DNA from: Lobosporangium transversale | Lineage: Eukaryota; Mortierellomycota; Mortierellomycetes; Mortierellales; Mortierellaceae | Direction of reading: 5' to 3' | Assembly (NCBI RefSeq): GCF_002105155.1 | Contig: NW_019028979.1 | Location: 744,001-808,000 of the forward strand | DNA: 64,000 nucleotides | Shown here: in pieces, positions 47,097 to 61,178 of the stretch | Position numbering within the stretch: the stretch's first letter is position 1 | Layout of the letters: each line of letters begins with the position of its first letter | Translations under genes and position numbers: made by a program | The notes under the pieces: model-generated | The model's database searches: none | What the model saw: the letters and a program-made list of their open reading frames with translations, nothing else | What the model was told of the DNA's origin: nothing

Positions 47097-48120
47097 GCTG
47101 GAAATAGGAGTGATTATGCTGAACTTAAAGATGGACGGGATAGAAAAAAGAGGGGATGGAGACGAGGGGATGGAAAACGAGGGGATGATTTTGTGGGGTG
47201 ATCACGGCTATCTTTCTCCTGATTTGTGAGCACACTTTTTTTTTTTTTTTTTTTTTTTTTGCTAATCCATCATTGCTTCCTCCTTCCTATTCCTTCCTTT
47301 CTCCTTCTTATTGTCCCTCTCACAAAAAGAAAAGACGAAGGTAGTGGGCTCGACTTGGTTGCTATTATATAGAGTGCCGAGCATACACTTTTGCTCATCT
47401 GTTCATGATTAGCATTGTCTTGTAAAAATAAGTTGTAGAAATAAAATGAATTGAATAAAATAAGCAACTCGACAGCATTTAACCGCACAGTTGCACGGTT
47501 GCACGGAAAAACATTCTTTTCTCTCTCTCTCTCTTTTATTTAAACTTGTAAGCTCATCGTTCGTTGTCATTTCTTATTTCCCGAGAATGACTATGTAATT
47601 TTACTTTTCAGTACATCGATCATTTCACCCATCCTCTACTTCCTCTGTTTCTTCCCTCTTACTCTTTCATTTTTCTCTTGCGATTTCACTCTTTGGCTGT
47701 CGACTAGCCTGTAACTTTAGCAAATGTCCTCTAAACTTTAACTTTCGAGAACCTGATAATTTTAGTCCATCCCCCTTACTCCAAACTTTCACATATGATT
47801 CTGGTCCTCATTCTTGAATTGACCACTCCCAACAGGTATCTATGGTAAGGAGACACCAAAAAAAGAAGAAAAAAAGGGAAAAAAGAAAGAAACTCAAAAA
47901 AACAAAAAAGCGAATAAAAAAAAAGTAGCAAGTAACACCACAAAAAAAAAAAAAAAAAAACCACAGACATTAAAATACTTCAACACGACGTGTCTCATCC
48001 TCCCTACATTATCATTGCCTCCATTTTATCAAAGACCCTGCAAAAACTTTAAGAGAAAAAAAAACTTAAAAGCAGATCTTGCTAGGCCTCCCTTTCTTAC
48101 CATCAGAGAAACAAAAAACC
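47097..48120. other. Intergenic upstream of the RasGEF gene
   Basis: This holds T- and A-runs (47238-47260, 47942-47960), a CT repeat (47519-47532) and the RasGEF leader. No supported gene; a minus-strand TM-like frame at 47776-47970 is a translation of A-rich DNA. Confidence 0.5.
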
Positions 48121-51100
48121 ATGGTTCCATTTCCTCAATCCATGACATTGATCCAAACCCCTCCAGATCCTTCCCAACTAAACCCTTCTCGTCCAGACAC
48201 TGCCCCGCATCCACCATTCCATCCCACAGTCTCCGCCTGCAGAGGCCCTGAAGGTAGTTCCGAGTATTTAGTGTCTAGTCAAGTCTCATCAGAGTGCCCA
48301 TTCGCTTGGCAACAGCATCAACCACAACAGCTGCGGCCACAGCCTCGACAATGTGCGCATGCTCAGGCTCAAAGACGGGATCAGAAGTACAAGTGGAACA
48401 GGGACCAAGAGAAACAGGAGCAAATTTGGAAGCAAACACCAAGCCAAGGACAAAATATGCGAAATGACTCTTCATTTCGAGATCCTCCCCTTCTCCCCCT
48501 TCACTTCTCTCTTTTGCCTCCATCTTCACATTCCTCTCCTTATTCTCCCATATTTCTAAACCAGCCCAATACGTACCATATCCAGGGAAACAAACCTTCT
48601 GTACATTTACAGCACCATCATCATCAACCAAAACAGCAACAGCAACAGCTACAACAGCAACCACGACAACGACAACAAAAACCCATGTATCATCGACGAC
48701 AGGTCTCTGAATGTGTGCAAAAAATCAACCAAATTTATGAACGTATTCAACATAGTCAACTTCATCAATCAATTATTCGAGAACAGCATAATTTGACTCT
48801 TCCACAACTCTTTGCAAAAGAAGGAGATGCACCCAAACCTGACTCACGCTCGCCTGAGCTGGGGTATTTAAACGTGTTCAATGATTATTTCAGTCAGGAT
48901 CAGTTGGATCACAGTGATAACGATGTAGAGGCGCAATACTCTACAGATGATGATCATTCGGAAATGGAAGGCGAAGAAGAAAAGGGTGGCCAAGCTCAAA
49001 AGAAGGATGATATACAGTCCAACATGGAGAATACCCAGTAAGTGTAAACCATAAAATGTATAATGTTCACAATGTCTGGGTTTTAATCTTCAGAGTAGTA
49101 ACGTCGATCTTTTTTTTAAAAAAGACACGTTCCACAAAATGGACGGCGTCGATCTGTCTCCTTTTGTGGCCTTCTACTGTCTTCATTCGAGACGCCTTTG
49201 GTATCACCCAGCACACCTGCAAGCTGTCTATCGATGGCCTTATCTACAAGGGATGGTGCGCTCATGACGTTACCACTACCAACATCTCGCGATACCTCAT
49301 CATTTTCTTACATGCCTAGACGCCGCCACCATTCCTGTGTGGACTCTAACACTAAAGAGTTCCAAGCACTTTCTACTATTTTTGGTTGGGTGGCCGTCCC
49401 TGAATCCGGAAGTGGATGGTTAGCAACAACCCAAGCTGATATCTCCACCCAAAGTAATGCCAAAAAAGCGAAAACAGGTTGTAATCATGATCAGGCTCAT
49501 AGAAACGTTGGACAAAGCAACCAGCCTTCAGGTTTTGAGGGCGATGATGACTCGGACTTGGATCGAGTGTTTCAATTTGGCGTAAATATGACATGGAGCG
49601 CGTCGCTCGACTCTAGGTTTGTACGATGCCTCTTTTCCCTCAGTGCTGTTAATGTGGATCCTGAAGTGATAGTAACCCCCCCTTTTTTTTTATTATCATT
49701 TTTATTGTAGAGTCTCTGATATGATGGATAGCTGTCTTCAAAGTCCAATCCAAAGTCCCTACTCATCCAGCGATTCCATCGAAATGATGATGGGGATTGA
49801 TAGCTTTAGCCGAAGCTCGATCTCCACTCGACAAAGAGTATCTTTAACACGAATAAATGAGGATCAGAGTGAAAGGAGAAGATCGACAATGCAACATTTT
49901 GTAACAGAGGATGCGTTATCAAAGGCTCTAGAACGGAGCCAGAGGCAAGGTAGCGCAAATCCGGTGTCTGAGCACTTGGCGCAAACGCAAATCCAGGAAG
50001 AGATGCGTACATTGCATTCTGCGATAGCATTCTCAGATTCGCGAAACAATCGGGGAGAAGAACACCAACAGGAATCATCTTTGGGCGTAGATTTTGAGGG
50101 ATATGAGCTGAGCCTTCCCTCTTTTGTTAGCCGCAAGCTGAGCCCAGAGCAAATTACTGTTTCATATGAGGTCCTTGAGAGGAAAGTTGACACTCATGTT
50201 GAACATAAACATGAACATGAACATGAACATGAACATGAACATGAACATGAACATGAACATGAACATGAACATGAACATGAACATGAACATGAACATGAAC
50301 ATGAACATGAACATGAGCAGGAACAAGAACAAAGACATGCTCACGGATATGACGCCCGATTACAAGCAATAAACAATAGCAGTGCGACTTTCAGTATGGA
50401 GAAAGAGGTCGCTCAAGAGATCCTCGGTGACAGATATGCATCAGCATTACCGCTAGAATTAAAAACAATAGAAGAAGAAGTAGCAGCAGCAGCAGCAGTA
50501 GGAGGAGGAGGAGAAGTAAAAGAAGAAGAAGGAAAAGGAGAAATGGAACAAGGCATTGGTGATGTTGATGGTGATGAAGGAACATCATCATTAACACTGC
50601 TGCCACCACCTAAGCTCCCTCGATATTCCGAGGTCGGTGCTGGAGTGTTTGATTATTTAAATGATCGCCTGGAGGAACATGAAAGCTCAGACGCAATCGT
50701 GTATGCTTCACTGAGTACTCCTTCGTCAGATGCGCAATTAAATGCATCTCCTTTGCGCACTATCGCAGCAGCGACGGCCGCTAAGTTGGTTGAAAAGTTG
50801 ACGCATCAGTATGGCATTGGTAAGCTAAATAATTCGACGCAAAGTCTTTTTTATCTCTTATTGTACCGAAAACAAAGTGGAAGGGCTAATAATTATTTTT
50901 GTTGAATAGATGCAGGGTTTATGAGTGATTTCTTTCTGACATATCGATTGTTCATGCCTCCTGCACAGCTATGCGATTATCTCATTCAGCGTTATTTATG
51001 GGCTCTGGAAGGAAATACAGAAGTGCGCTTTGTCGCTCGAGCACGGTAAGACTAAAAATAATAATAAAAAAAGGAGCGCATTTAGCAACATGGGTAGTTG

Positions 51101-52521
51101 ACAAAGAAAAAAAAAAATCTATTTGCATTACCAATAACTAGGACGTTAGCCGTCTTTCGACACTGGGTGGACAACCATTTTGCAGATGACTTTTTGACCT
51201 CAAAGCTACTACGCTTCAAATTGGCATCGTTTCTTAATGGGATGCGCTCTCACCCAAAAGTTGAGGCCTCTGTTGAGGACTCGAAGACCATTCAGAGCCT
51301 CATTGAGTTTTTTAAGAGACGACGACAGTATCACAAAGGTCTTGTAAAACAAAGCCTCATGATTGAACAAGGGCAGCATTCCGTGCAGCCACAACAGCAA
51401 CGAGAAGACCAGGAGTGCTGTATTGGGCCAATGGACCCAGCACCAACAGTAATCCAACCAGTTAATCCTACACGCGGTATAATGTTTTATGAAAGCGACT
51501 CAAAAGCTGCTGAGGTTGAACAGCTGAAAATCTCGAGTGCACAGATCCCCGCACCTACCGAACAAGCGCTGGACAGGCCTGTTTCAGCAAGCGATGAGGC
51601 TCCAATGGCGAGCGAGGATGCACCGACCAAAGGACGCCATAGAGCTACCACCCTTGCAGGCACTAGTTCCGAGTCCATGTTCAATGAAAGAAATAGCCTT
51701 CCTTCGGTAAAAAATCATGGTTACAAAGAAAAAGAAGCTGCATGAGCGTGGAACTAATGTTATAAAGCTAAAGGAAAGTCATTGCTAATAATTGAAATAT
51801 GTGGTAAAACTTAAAGAGCTTTAGGTCAATATTTTCAAAAGAGCCTCGGTCTTGGGCCATGTCGAGAAGGATGAGTGAAGGTGAAGCCATTATTGTACCG
51901 AGAGGAAGGCGAGCATCCGCACCATCAGTGAAAACTGGAAAAAGTAGCAGTACTTGGTCGACCAAGATGACCATGAGTATCAGCAAGCTCCGTCAGAAGA
52001 GTGAAGACATCTACCAGCAGATTGTTAACCCAACAATTTTCCCAGGAAGCAAAGTTTTGGTAGCAGAGGGTAAGAAATGTGTATGCTGGGGACCAGTTTA
52101 TACAGGAATTACAGATTATTGCTTACCCATTACTACACGCAATCATCCAAGCCTACGGCCGCCAATTATTGGCGCTGTCTCTCCATTGGGCCTGGATGTA
52201 TTCCCGCAAGAGTCAATGCCGTCATCCATCGCTAACTTGATGACTTTCCCTTCAGCATTGCCGCCGATGCCCAATAGGTCACTTAACCGTATTAAATCAT
52301 CTGCTGCCCAAAGCCATAATAACTCTTCGGTGACCATACCTTTAGCTATACCTTCGCCAACCAAGACCCAGTTTTCGAGCATCTCGAGCCGCCATTCACG
52401 CTCTAGCTCCATTCCCTCCATGGGTTCACACCCGAATCCGGAATGTCCTCATCATGCTCAGTGCTCTGGTGTCGCAGCTAGTCGAGGCGCACCTAGTAAA
52501 AAGTCAATTGGGCCTTTGGAT

Positions 52522-52578
<57 letters not shown>

Positions 52579-53360
52579 AATGACGAGGATGATGATAATG
52601 ATGATGTTACCCCTGCGATGACACTGAGAGGAAGCCAAGATGAATTACTAGGGCTTATGGAGGCCCTGCAAATGGAGAAACAGCAGCAGGAACAACAAGA
52701 AGAGCGAGAGCGTTCAGGGTCAGTGTCATCACAACCCTCGACTCCGGGCTCGCCAGTATGGCATTACTATCCTTTTCATGCGATTATACAAAACCATTGC
52801 CATGGTGGTGCAAATATTGCCTATAAGCCTTTTATTCTCTTTTATCGGTCGCAAATGATTGCACAGCAACTCTGTCTAATTGAACAGCACTTCTTGAAGC
52901 AAGTGCAATGGAATGAGCTCCTGGAGCTTAAACTGGCAAAGGCAGGTCAAAAGAGCCGGAGCCGAACACATTCCACAGTAAGCGATTCTCCGTTCAAAAC
53001 TGATGACGAGCAGAGCGGTATCGAGGCAAGCACCGAGCGAAGCAATATGGTAAGATGAGTAATCATTGCAGGGAAACAAGCCTGTGGGGGAAACAATATG
53101 CCATGGAGGCAATAAAGAAGTACAGAGGATGTCAAGCAGACTAATGAATTCTCTTATGAATGTCTTTTTTTTTTTTTTTTTTTTTTTTTTTTAGTTATGT
53201 ATGTGGGTTGTTTCTGAAGTTGTCAGCACTAATCCGATTGAAGGCCGTGTACGCGTCATCGAAAAGTTCATTAGGATCGCTCAGGTATTTCTTTACCATA
53301 AAAAAAAAAGCTTGCTAACTATCTCAACAGCAACCTAACTATTTGAGTCTTGCTTTTAAT

Positions 53361-53400
<40 letters not shown>

Positions 53401-54579
53401 AATCATAGAAATGCTATCAATATAGAAACTACAATACTCTTATCCAATTGGTGATGGGCTTAGGTTCTTGGCAGTTGTGTGGCCTGAGGCGAACATGGTC
53501 CAGAGTCCGCAGCTATGAGATGCGTGTATTGCAGGAGCTCCAGGACTTCATCTCTCCATGCCGCAATTGGAATGTGATCCGGAGAGCCATGAATCAGGTT
53601 GGATGTCAAGAAACAACTGCTACGCCTACAAGCGATGTCACTGTGCGGAGGCCCAGTATATACGGAGTGAGTATGGTGCGGGGATTCAGTAATAGGTCTG
53701 GTAGGTGCCACTTCGATTAAGACGTTTGATAGTTGATTGTTTATTGCCAGTTGCATTACTCTGACTCTTTTTTGTCATTATCATTATAACGTGAATGGCA
53801 ATGTTCATAACAGAGGTCAACATACCTAGTACCCATCAGTCAACTGAGTCTGTTAATGGCTATAATGGTTCTGGCAGCACCAGCAGTCCCAGCATCAGCA
53901 ACAGCAGCAACAATGGTGGACACAGTAGCAAATATCTCCAGTATACAGTGCCTTTGGAAAAGCAAGGGTGTATCCCATTTCTCGGTCTGTTTATGTATGA
54001 CCTCACACATACCACAGTATTACCGCCATGGTACCTTCCTCCATTACTACTCAGTGACCAAAAAGAAGGGAAGGAAGAAGAGTGCGTTACCCCTCTAGAC
54101 AAGATGGAACATAATTCAACAGATGGTAGTATCATTGGAGCCCAACATTCAAAAGAATCAACCTCGCCAATGTCAATAAGTGATCAGCTACGGGCCCCCA
54201 GTAGTGCAGAACTACAAGAACTGCTTCCAACAGGAAAATTGCTTGTGAATTTCTATCGGCTCCAGCTGATCGGTAAGCATTACTTTATATTACTTTTGAA
54301 GGAAGGGGGAGGAAGGAGATGGGCGTAGGTGGCTCTTTAAGCTGTCGATTTTATGCTTCAGTTGAACTTACTTTCTCTCTCTCTCTTTTTTTACCCTTAA
54401 TAGCCAAGACGATCAAGTGGTTTTTGGCTTTCCAGAAGCGCCCCCAAAAGTACACGTTCTCCTTGGACAGTACGCTTTATTCGAAATGCCTCTTGCTCCG
54501 GGTCCTTAACGAAGATCGATTACGAGAGCTTGCAGACAGTTGCGAAGGCGAATACAAAATGAATAACTCACCAGAATAA
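48121..54579 (+). CDS. Ras guanine-nucleotide exchange factor, Cdc25 type, about 1810 residues
   Basis: Ten exons (48121-49037, 49125-49616, 49711-50819, 50910-51045, 51142-51706, 51817-53049, 53195-53284, 53409-53666, 53816-54272, 54404-54579) total 5433 nt in agreeing phases. Residues 1-800 are mostly low complexity (His/Gln-rich, an EH repeat at about 634-671). A REM (RasGEF-N) domain spans about 805-940 (FMSDFFLTYRLFMPPAQLCDYLIQRY; FRHWVDNHFADDF). A linker follows with an Asp run near 1309-1335. The catalytic domain covers about 1411-1795: QMIAQQLCLIE, MWVVSEVVS, RVIEKFIRIAQKC, LRRTWSRV, PFLGLFMYDLTHT, and the closing NFYRLQLIAKTI. It loads Ras-family GTPases with GTP at membranes. Two Ser/Asn-rich insertions of about 55-60 residues split the catalytic domain. 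No SH3 domain is seen. The acceptor of exon 6 was chosen for phase (51816); 51824 would shift the frame. Confidence 0.88.
50201..50315 (+). repeat. GAACAT hexamer array coding Glu-His repeat
   Basis: About 18 nearly perfect 6-bp units inside RasGEF exon 3. In the gene's frame they read Glu-His; the run ends in Glu-Gln units. Confidence 0.9.
52521..52600 (+). repeat. GAT/GAC microsatellite coding poly-Asp
   Basis: About 20 Asp codons plus mixed Asp/Asn/Glu in RasGEF exon 6, in the linker before the catalytic domain. Confidence 0.9.
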
Positions 54580-55383
54580 TAAAAAGGAACAAGGAAGTGG
54601 GTTAAGATGTATGTAGATTTCATCCTATTTAACATTATAAAAGTATAGTAGAATCTTTTTTTTTTTAATGATTTATGAATTATAAGTTATGTATATATTA
54701 TATTCCTCTTATTTTATTTTCCATTTTTAATGAAAATGACCGAACACCATTATTAATCACCGCCTTCGCCCCCTTTTCTACTTTAACGTCCTTCTCCTGA
54801 GCCCTTCCTGCCTGATCAAACTTGATCCACTTTCTTTCTATCTGAAATAAATCTTAACGGCATTTATACAAAGACTACTTATAGATAGACCATGAACAAT
54901 AGTGATTCTGCTAATAAGAAGCAACAAAAGACAAGTGCTGTGCGTTCCCAGTAGATTAGAGTTAACATATGCTGAGAAGAGAAAAAAGCGAAAAACGAAG
55001 CAGGAAACAAATTTAATGAGTGTCAGCCCAGCTCATGCACCTGATTGGCCATGATCTTGTGTCTTCGAAAAAAAAACTTTAACTCAATTTCAACCCACAC
55101 TCATTGTTGCCCAACATTGCCTCATTCCATGCTCCTCATTCGCTTTCAATCTTTTCTTCCTTCCTTCTTTCTTTCTCCTCCATCTCTATACCCCCTCTGT
55201 CTCCTCCTCCTGTATCCTCCTCCGCCCCTTCTGTCTCTCGTTTTCACCCCCTCTTTTTTTTATTACTATTATAATTCCGAAAACACTTGTCTGTGCTTTT
55301 GTTGCACTTTAATTCAACTGTCTCTCCCTCCCTCTCTCACACACTTTCATTTCAACTTTGATTAATTCAACGGACACTTACTG
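54580..55383. other. Intergenic; ATG22 promoter region
   Basis: After the RasGEF stop there is AT-rich 3' flank. From about 55080 to 55370 the + strand is strongly C/T-rich, as expected for the leader of ATG22. No other gene seen. Confidence 0.55.
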
Positions 55384-56686
55384 ATGTCCGATCAAAAGCA
55401 GGAACTACATGAGATGAACCATGTAGGCACCACTGGTGACAAGAAGGATTTGGAGAGTATCGAGAGTTTAGAGTCTGAGCAACACAAACCTCTCACTAGG
55501 CGCGAGATTCAAGGATGGTAAAGACAAAAAAGAAAACTCACCTTTTTCACATCCTAATTCCCTCTGACGTATATATTATATATAAAGCGTTTCTTCTTAC
55601 ATTGCATATTCCGAAATAACAGAAACTAGGCAGTTTTTTTTTTTTTTTTTTTATTTTTATTTTTATTTTTAATAATTTCCTTCCACCAGATAACTCAGAT
55701 TCTCCACATCTCTTTGTTTTCCCCCTCTTTGGCTCTTTTTATTTATTATTTTTTTGTGTTCTTGGGCCAGGTCATGCTTCAAAGCTGGGGACCAAAGGAA
55801 AAAACCAATAATAAACAAAAAAAAAAAAAAAAAAAAGAGTGGATAGTCTGGCTGGGTCTTTGACAATGATGCTATTGCATGGATATACAGTGTCAAATTA
55901 TTCACTAACCTTTTTTCTTTTAAAATTCTTCTGGCGCGCATGATAATGTAATTTTAATTTAATAGGCTTGCGTATGCTGTTGCTGTAAGTGAGGTCTAAT
56001 TGCTCTTTTTTTTTGTACCTTTAAACTCTGTTTTATGTGTGACCTTCCTGGTAAAAAATTAGCGAAAAGCGATTTCTCACATTTATGAGCTGTCTTTTTT
56101 TTTTTTTTTTTTTTTTTAGGCCGAGCCTTATAGCGTCGTCTGTATTTCAACCCTTGCGCCTATTGTACTTGAGGCTCTTGCTAGCGGCAATGGACGTCAA
56201 TTCGATAACAGAGACCTGCCTTGTGATACGGTAAATCTCTTTATTTTATATCATTTATTACCCTTGTAATTGCAATCAAAAAAAAAAAAGATATCATGTC
56301 ATCCCTATAAATTATACACCACACTCAGTTTGTATGACAAATCTTGGTTGAAAAAAAATCTCCTCCGCGAGTGTGGAGTGTCACAAACAGTGTAGCATGT
56401 TCATGTATTTGTGCATTGGGTACCCGCATGTGCCACAAATCTTTTATAATCTCGGCTCTCCTACTTCCATTATCTTTCGCCAATCCACCATTTGTATGCC
56501 ATACCGACTTGATCAGTAATGTTTATACATACAGTACCCGAGCATGTTACTAAATGATTTGGAAGGAGGACTTGGAAACTTCAAAAATTATAGTATAATA
56601 AAAGCACTTGCACAAGTGTCCTCATGCATGTGCCTCTGCCAATTGCAGTGGAATGAGAGCCGAGTTATTGACAAAGCAAATTAATC

Positions 56687-56718
<32 letters not shown>

Positions 56719-57054
56719 AGCATCAAGTAAACTACAAGGTATTTTTTATGAAAAAAAAAAAAGAAGACTAAAGGCTCATTGTAATTCAGAAATCATCAAG
56801 ATCTGTGTCCAATATCTTCAATGTATTCCTAAACAGCAACGGATTTTTCTTCCTTTCTTTCTCTCTTTCCCTCTATCCTTACTTTCAGTGCGTTGTAAAG
56901 ATTGGATCGATATGGCTAGACACAGCATCCTTTTCGCTTTATTGTATTTCGGTCTCAGTATTCTTGCAAGCAGTTGTTTTTATCAGTATGGGTGCATTAG
57001 CTGATCACGGCAGTAAGTGAAATGGATTTCATCCGCACTCATTATTGTCTCCCC

Positions 57055-57087
<33 letters not shown>

Positions 57088-58554
57088 TTAATATTCGTTA
57101 ATGCCTTTTTTTATTTTTTTTTATTTTTTTTTATAGACCGGCGCAAGTCCTTCTTGATGACGTTCGCATTCATTGGATCCATCGCAACTATCCTTTTTGC
57201 TGTTATCCGCACTGCCAGTATGGTTTACATCATTTATTATCTTTGGCCGAAAAAAAAAAAACTTTACATCTGTAAACATTTGATTATTTACTTGTACTGT
57301 ACACTTCTCTTATCTTTTAGGTTTGTATTGGTTTGCGGGAATATTGGTGATCATCTCCAACGTGGCATTTGGCGCAAGTTGGGTCTTGTATTATGCATTT
57401 ATCCCCACTCTAACCCGTGATCATCCCGAAGTCATTGATGTCAAAAGAGGACTCGCCACCAAAACTGGAGTAGAAGCAGAAGTAGAAGCAGAAGCAGAAG
57501 CAACAAAGACTTTATCGGATTATTATTTCATTCAAGACAAGGTCTCCAATTCCTTATCATCTCATTCAATGGCCATTGGATATGCTGCAGGTGTGACAAT
57601 GTTGATCATTGCAGCCGGTATTGCAGTCGCAATGGGTCAGACGACCTATTCGATGCAGGTCGGCATGGCTTTGACAGGACTCTGGTGGTTTGCGGTCTCG
57701 TTCTTCACTCTCAAATACATGGCCCCTCAGCCTGGTGAGCCTCTGCCAGGCAATGTCAACCTATTCTTTTATTCTTGGAGACGTCGTAAGTTTTTTTGTT
57801 TATTTTTTTGTAATATAGTTTAATTTAAAAGTAGAAGCTTTGATATCAGTTCTAATCCATTTGTTTAATTTTTATTTTTACTTTTATTTATGCAGTTGGA
57901 AAGACGTTGACAGAAGCTCGCTTGCTCAAGGAGACATTCAAATATCTCGTTTCATGGTTCATTCTCTCGGATGGCAACTCCACTATCGTCTCCTTAGCCA
58001 TCTTCCTCGGCAAAAAGAAATTCTTGCTCACCAACACTCAACTGATGATTGGAGCCATTCTGGTTCCGTTTTCGGCCTTGATTGGAACCTATGCTTGGTT
58101 ATGGATCCAACGTCGGATGAATTTGACATCGAAACAAATGCTCTTGATCATCTCTGCAGCCTTCGCTATGGTCCCTGTATATTGCCTCATTGGCTTCTCT
58201 AACAGCTTCGGGCTCGTTCACAAGGTCGAGATCTGGCCCTGTCTTGTTTATTTCGGTTTGATGTTGGGAGCCTTCCAAAGTTTCTCTAGAGTCATGTATG
58301 CGGCTCTGATCCCCAAGGGCAAAGAATCGGAATTCTTTTCGTTATATGGTATCACAGACAAATCCTCTTCTTGGTTAGGACCCTTGATCACGGGTGCGAT
58401 CATCGAAAACAATGATACTCGTTGGGGCTTCGTCTTCCCTCTAGTCATGATGGTCTTTCCCTTGATCTTGCTCCTTTGGATCGATGTTGACAAGGGTATT
58501 CAGGATGCGGAACGCTTCAGTAAAGAGCATACAGATGCCAAGGATGGATTGTAA
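55384..58554 (+). CDS. ATG22: ATG22 vacuolar amino-acid effluxer
   Basis: Seven exons (55384-55517, 55966-55984, 56120-56230, 56889-57012, 57137-57217, 57321-57785, 57896-58554) give 530 residues, near the usual 500-550. A short acidic N-terminus ends in TRREIQGWLAYAVASEPYS, the family's opening motif, followed by many membrane segments of the MFS fold. The diagnostic part is near the C-terminus: SFSRVMYAALIPKGKESEFF, then SLYGITDKSSSWLGP. Atg22 exports amino acids from the vacuole after autophagic breakdown (yeast role). The second exon is only 19 nt, yet its phase and the conserved residues it encodes (LAYAVA with the junction Trp) confirm it. Several introns contain long A/T runs. The 449-nt first intron and 658-nt third intron are long for this window. 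Confidence 0.93.
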
Positions 58555-58759
58555 AGAAAAAAAAAAAAAAAAAAAAAAAAAAAGACTTTGTGCTTCAAGC
58601 AGCTAAATAGTCGTTTAATATGTTCCTTCAGAAAAAAAAAAAGCCAAAAAAGCTAAAAACTTTGTGGAGACTATTAAGTTTGAGAGTTCATTCATTATCC
58701 TCATCTTTTTGTTTTATTTTATTTTAATCAGACCTGGCGTTCATCGTTCTTTATAGTAT

Positions 58760-59753
58760 TTACATCATGCCAGGCCAGTTGGTAGAGTGGAAATCATCTT
58801 GGACTCCACTTAGATCCAAGCAGTGATTCTGTGCTGCTTGTTGTTGTTGTTGTTGTTGCTGCTGTCGGAACTGTTGTTGGTTAAACTGGTTACCTGCACC
58901 ACCATTACCACCACACATACCTACGCCTATACCCCCAATACCGTTGCCACCACCACCTATGCCACCTAGAGTTCCAAATGATTGATGCATCCGAGCATTT
59001 TGAGCTGCTGCTGCTGCTAAAGTTTGTTCTAGAAGAGCTTGTACCTGATCTGAACTAAGCTCCTCATCCATTGGCCCCAATTCCCCATTGTTATTATTAT
59101 TATTGTTGCTGCTGTTGTTGGTCAATCCCATAGAACCTAGAGTGCTATCTGGAGGCTCGAGCTTGAGAGGTAAAAAGAGACCAGATGTATCAATTTCATT
59201 TAGTGGCTGGTGAGACTGATGTAAGTTGTTGTTGTTATTAATAGTAGCAGTCGCAATAGAAGTGGTTGTAGTAGTAGGAGTAGAATTAGCCGTAACACCA
59301 ACGCCGCTTGAGGTCATATTATACATGGGATTATTCAAGTAGGCATTGAACAGATGCTGATGAGAGGGATTGGTGGTATTGTTGTTGTTGTTGTTATTGT
59401 TGTTATTGCTGTTATTGGTGTAATTACTGATATGGGTCGTGGCGATGGACGTAGCAGGCGACATTGTACTATTGTTCGTATTATTATTAATACCAAGAGC
59501 GTTGTTACCGGTATTACTGTTGCTATTATTGTTATTGTTGTCGGCGCCTGTGGTGGCGTTGTTGTTATTGCTAGCGCTGCTTGGATCCAGACTCGAAGTT
59601 CGGCTCATGAATTGTGAGTCTGTCAAGAAGCAAATATTGGACCCTGTCATAGCACTCATATCGTTCCAAAGAATCGGATTAAAAGAGTCATATAAGCCCA
59701 TTTGTTGACCGATCTGATTGTATAACTGTTGAGTTTGTTGCTGTTGCTGTTGT

Positions 59754-59800
<47 letters not shown>

Positions 59801-61140
59801 TTGATGTTGATGTTGTTGCTGTTGTTGCTGTTGTTGCTGTTGTTGCTGTTGTTGTTGTTGTTGTTGTTGTTGCTGCTGCTGATGTTGCTGTAGCAACAAC
59901 TGTTGTTGTAAAATCTGTTGAGCCTGTTGCTGCTGTTGGATAGTCAGCGTCATAGGTTGTTGTTGTGCGAATGTTGGGAAGATGCTGCTGGTGGGTGAGA
60001 GGACATTATTGATTAAGTTTGTATTTGTATTTTGCAACTGCTGATTTTGTGCCGATTGCTGCTGTTGTTGCTGTTGTTGTTGATATTGTTGGAGAAGTTG
60101 ATGAGGCTGAAATATTGTTCCAGAGGTGGCAGGAGGCTGACTCAAAATCGCGGTCGTTGTCTGAAACTGTTTCAAGCTCTCCATGACCTGTGGACCTCCA
60201 AATGGCCCAACGAACTGTGAGACCTTTTGAATCTTTCCAGGGTTATAATAACTTCCTCCACTATCATCGCTTCCTGCTACAAGGGGAGATGCTGAAGAGG
60301 TCACAGGGGCTTGGCGCTGTTGCTGCTGCTGTGCTTGCAGTTGTTGTTGTTGATGGAAATATTGATTCATATTCACACGCTGCTGAGCTTCGTGTTGCAT
60401 GTGGCTGTGTCGCTTTCTGTTCAGACCAGATGCTCCCATCGAAGGTGAGACTACAGAGTTACTCCTAGCCTTCGCGCGTTCCTCACGTCCAATTCTGACC
60501 AACCGACTGATATTACGGCGGTCATTTCCATCAAGTAATCCTTGACTAAGTTGCTGTCCGCTCAAAGTCGTGGCTCCTGCTCCTACTCCTGCTCCTGCTC
60601 CAGATCCAGATCCAGATCCAGTCCCAGCTCCAGCTCCTCCAACTCCATGTCCTCGTCTAGTGGTGGGTATCCTGTTACGTTTTGCAATCGCCAGGCTCTT
60701 GATCGCCCCTGCACAGACATGAACACTCGATTGACTGAGTCCCTTGACTGTATGCATAAACTCTTCAAAGAACGAGAGTACGCAATTAATATTCTGTTCA
60801 TCACTGTTGGCTCGTGGAGAGGAGTAAAACTCCCGGAAGAACCGCATAATATAATCGAAGTTGCTCTTCGCGGTCTCTGCAATCTTAGCATCGGCTGACT
60901 TGAGGAACATGACATGGATTCGAATGGCGTTCAACATGGCATATTCGCCCACACTGGTTAATTCAAAGGATTTTTGATACGTCAGAGCTAATACTCTTGC
61001 AATTTCTGTGATTTTGGTGGCGGATTTAATGCAAATGTCTTGTGATCGATAAGGAGATCGCTTGAGATGTTCAGAAGATGAGAGATAGGGCTTGTGAAGC
61101 AGGATCAATGCTGATTCATACAACATTTGTGCGATACCTA

Positions 61141-61178
<38 letters not shown>

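Noticed and set aside
50154-50372. Open frames in all directions over the GAACAT array
   Set aside because: A 6-bp repeat without stops opens every frame; only the RasGEF frame is supported by flanking exons.
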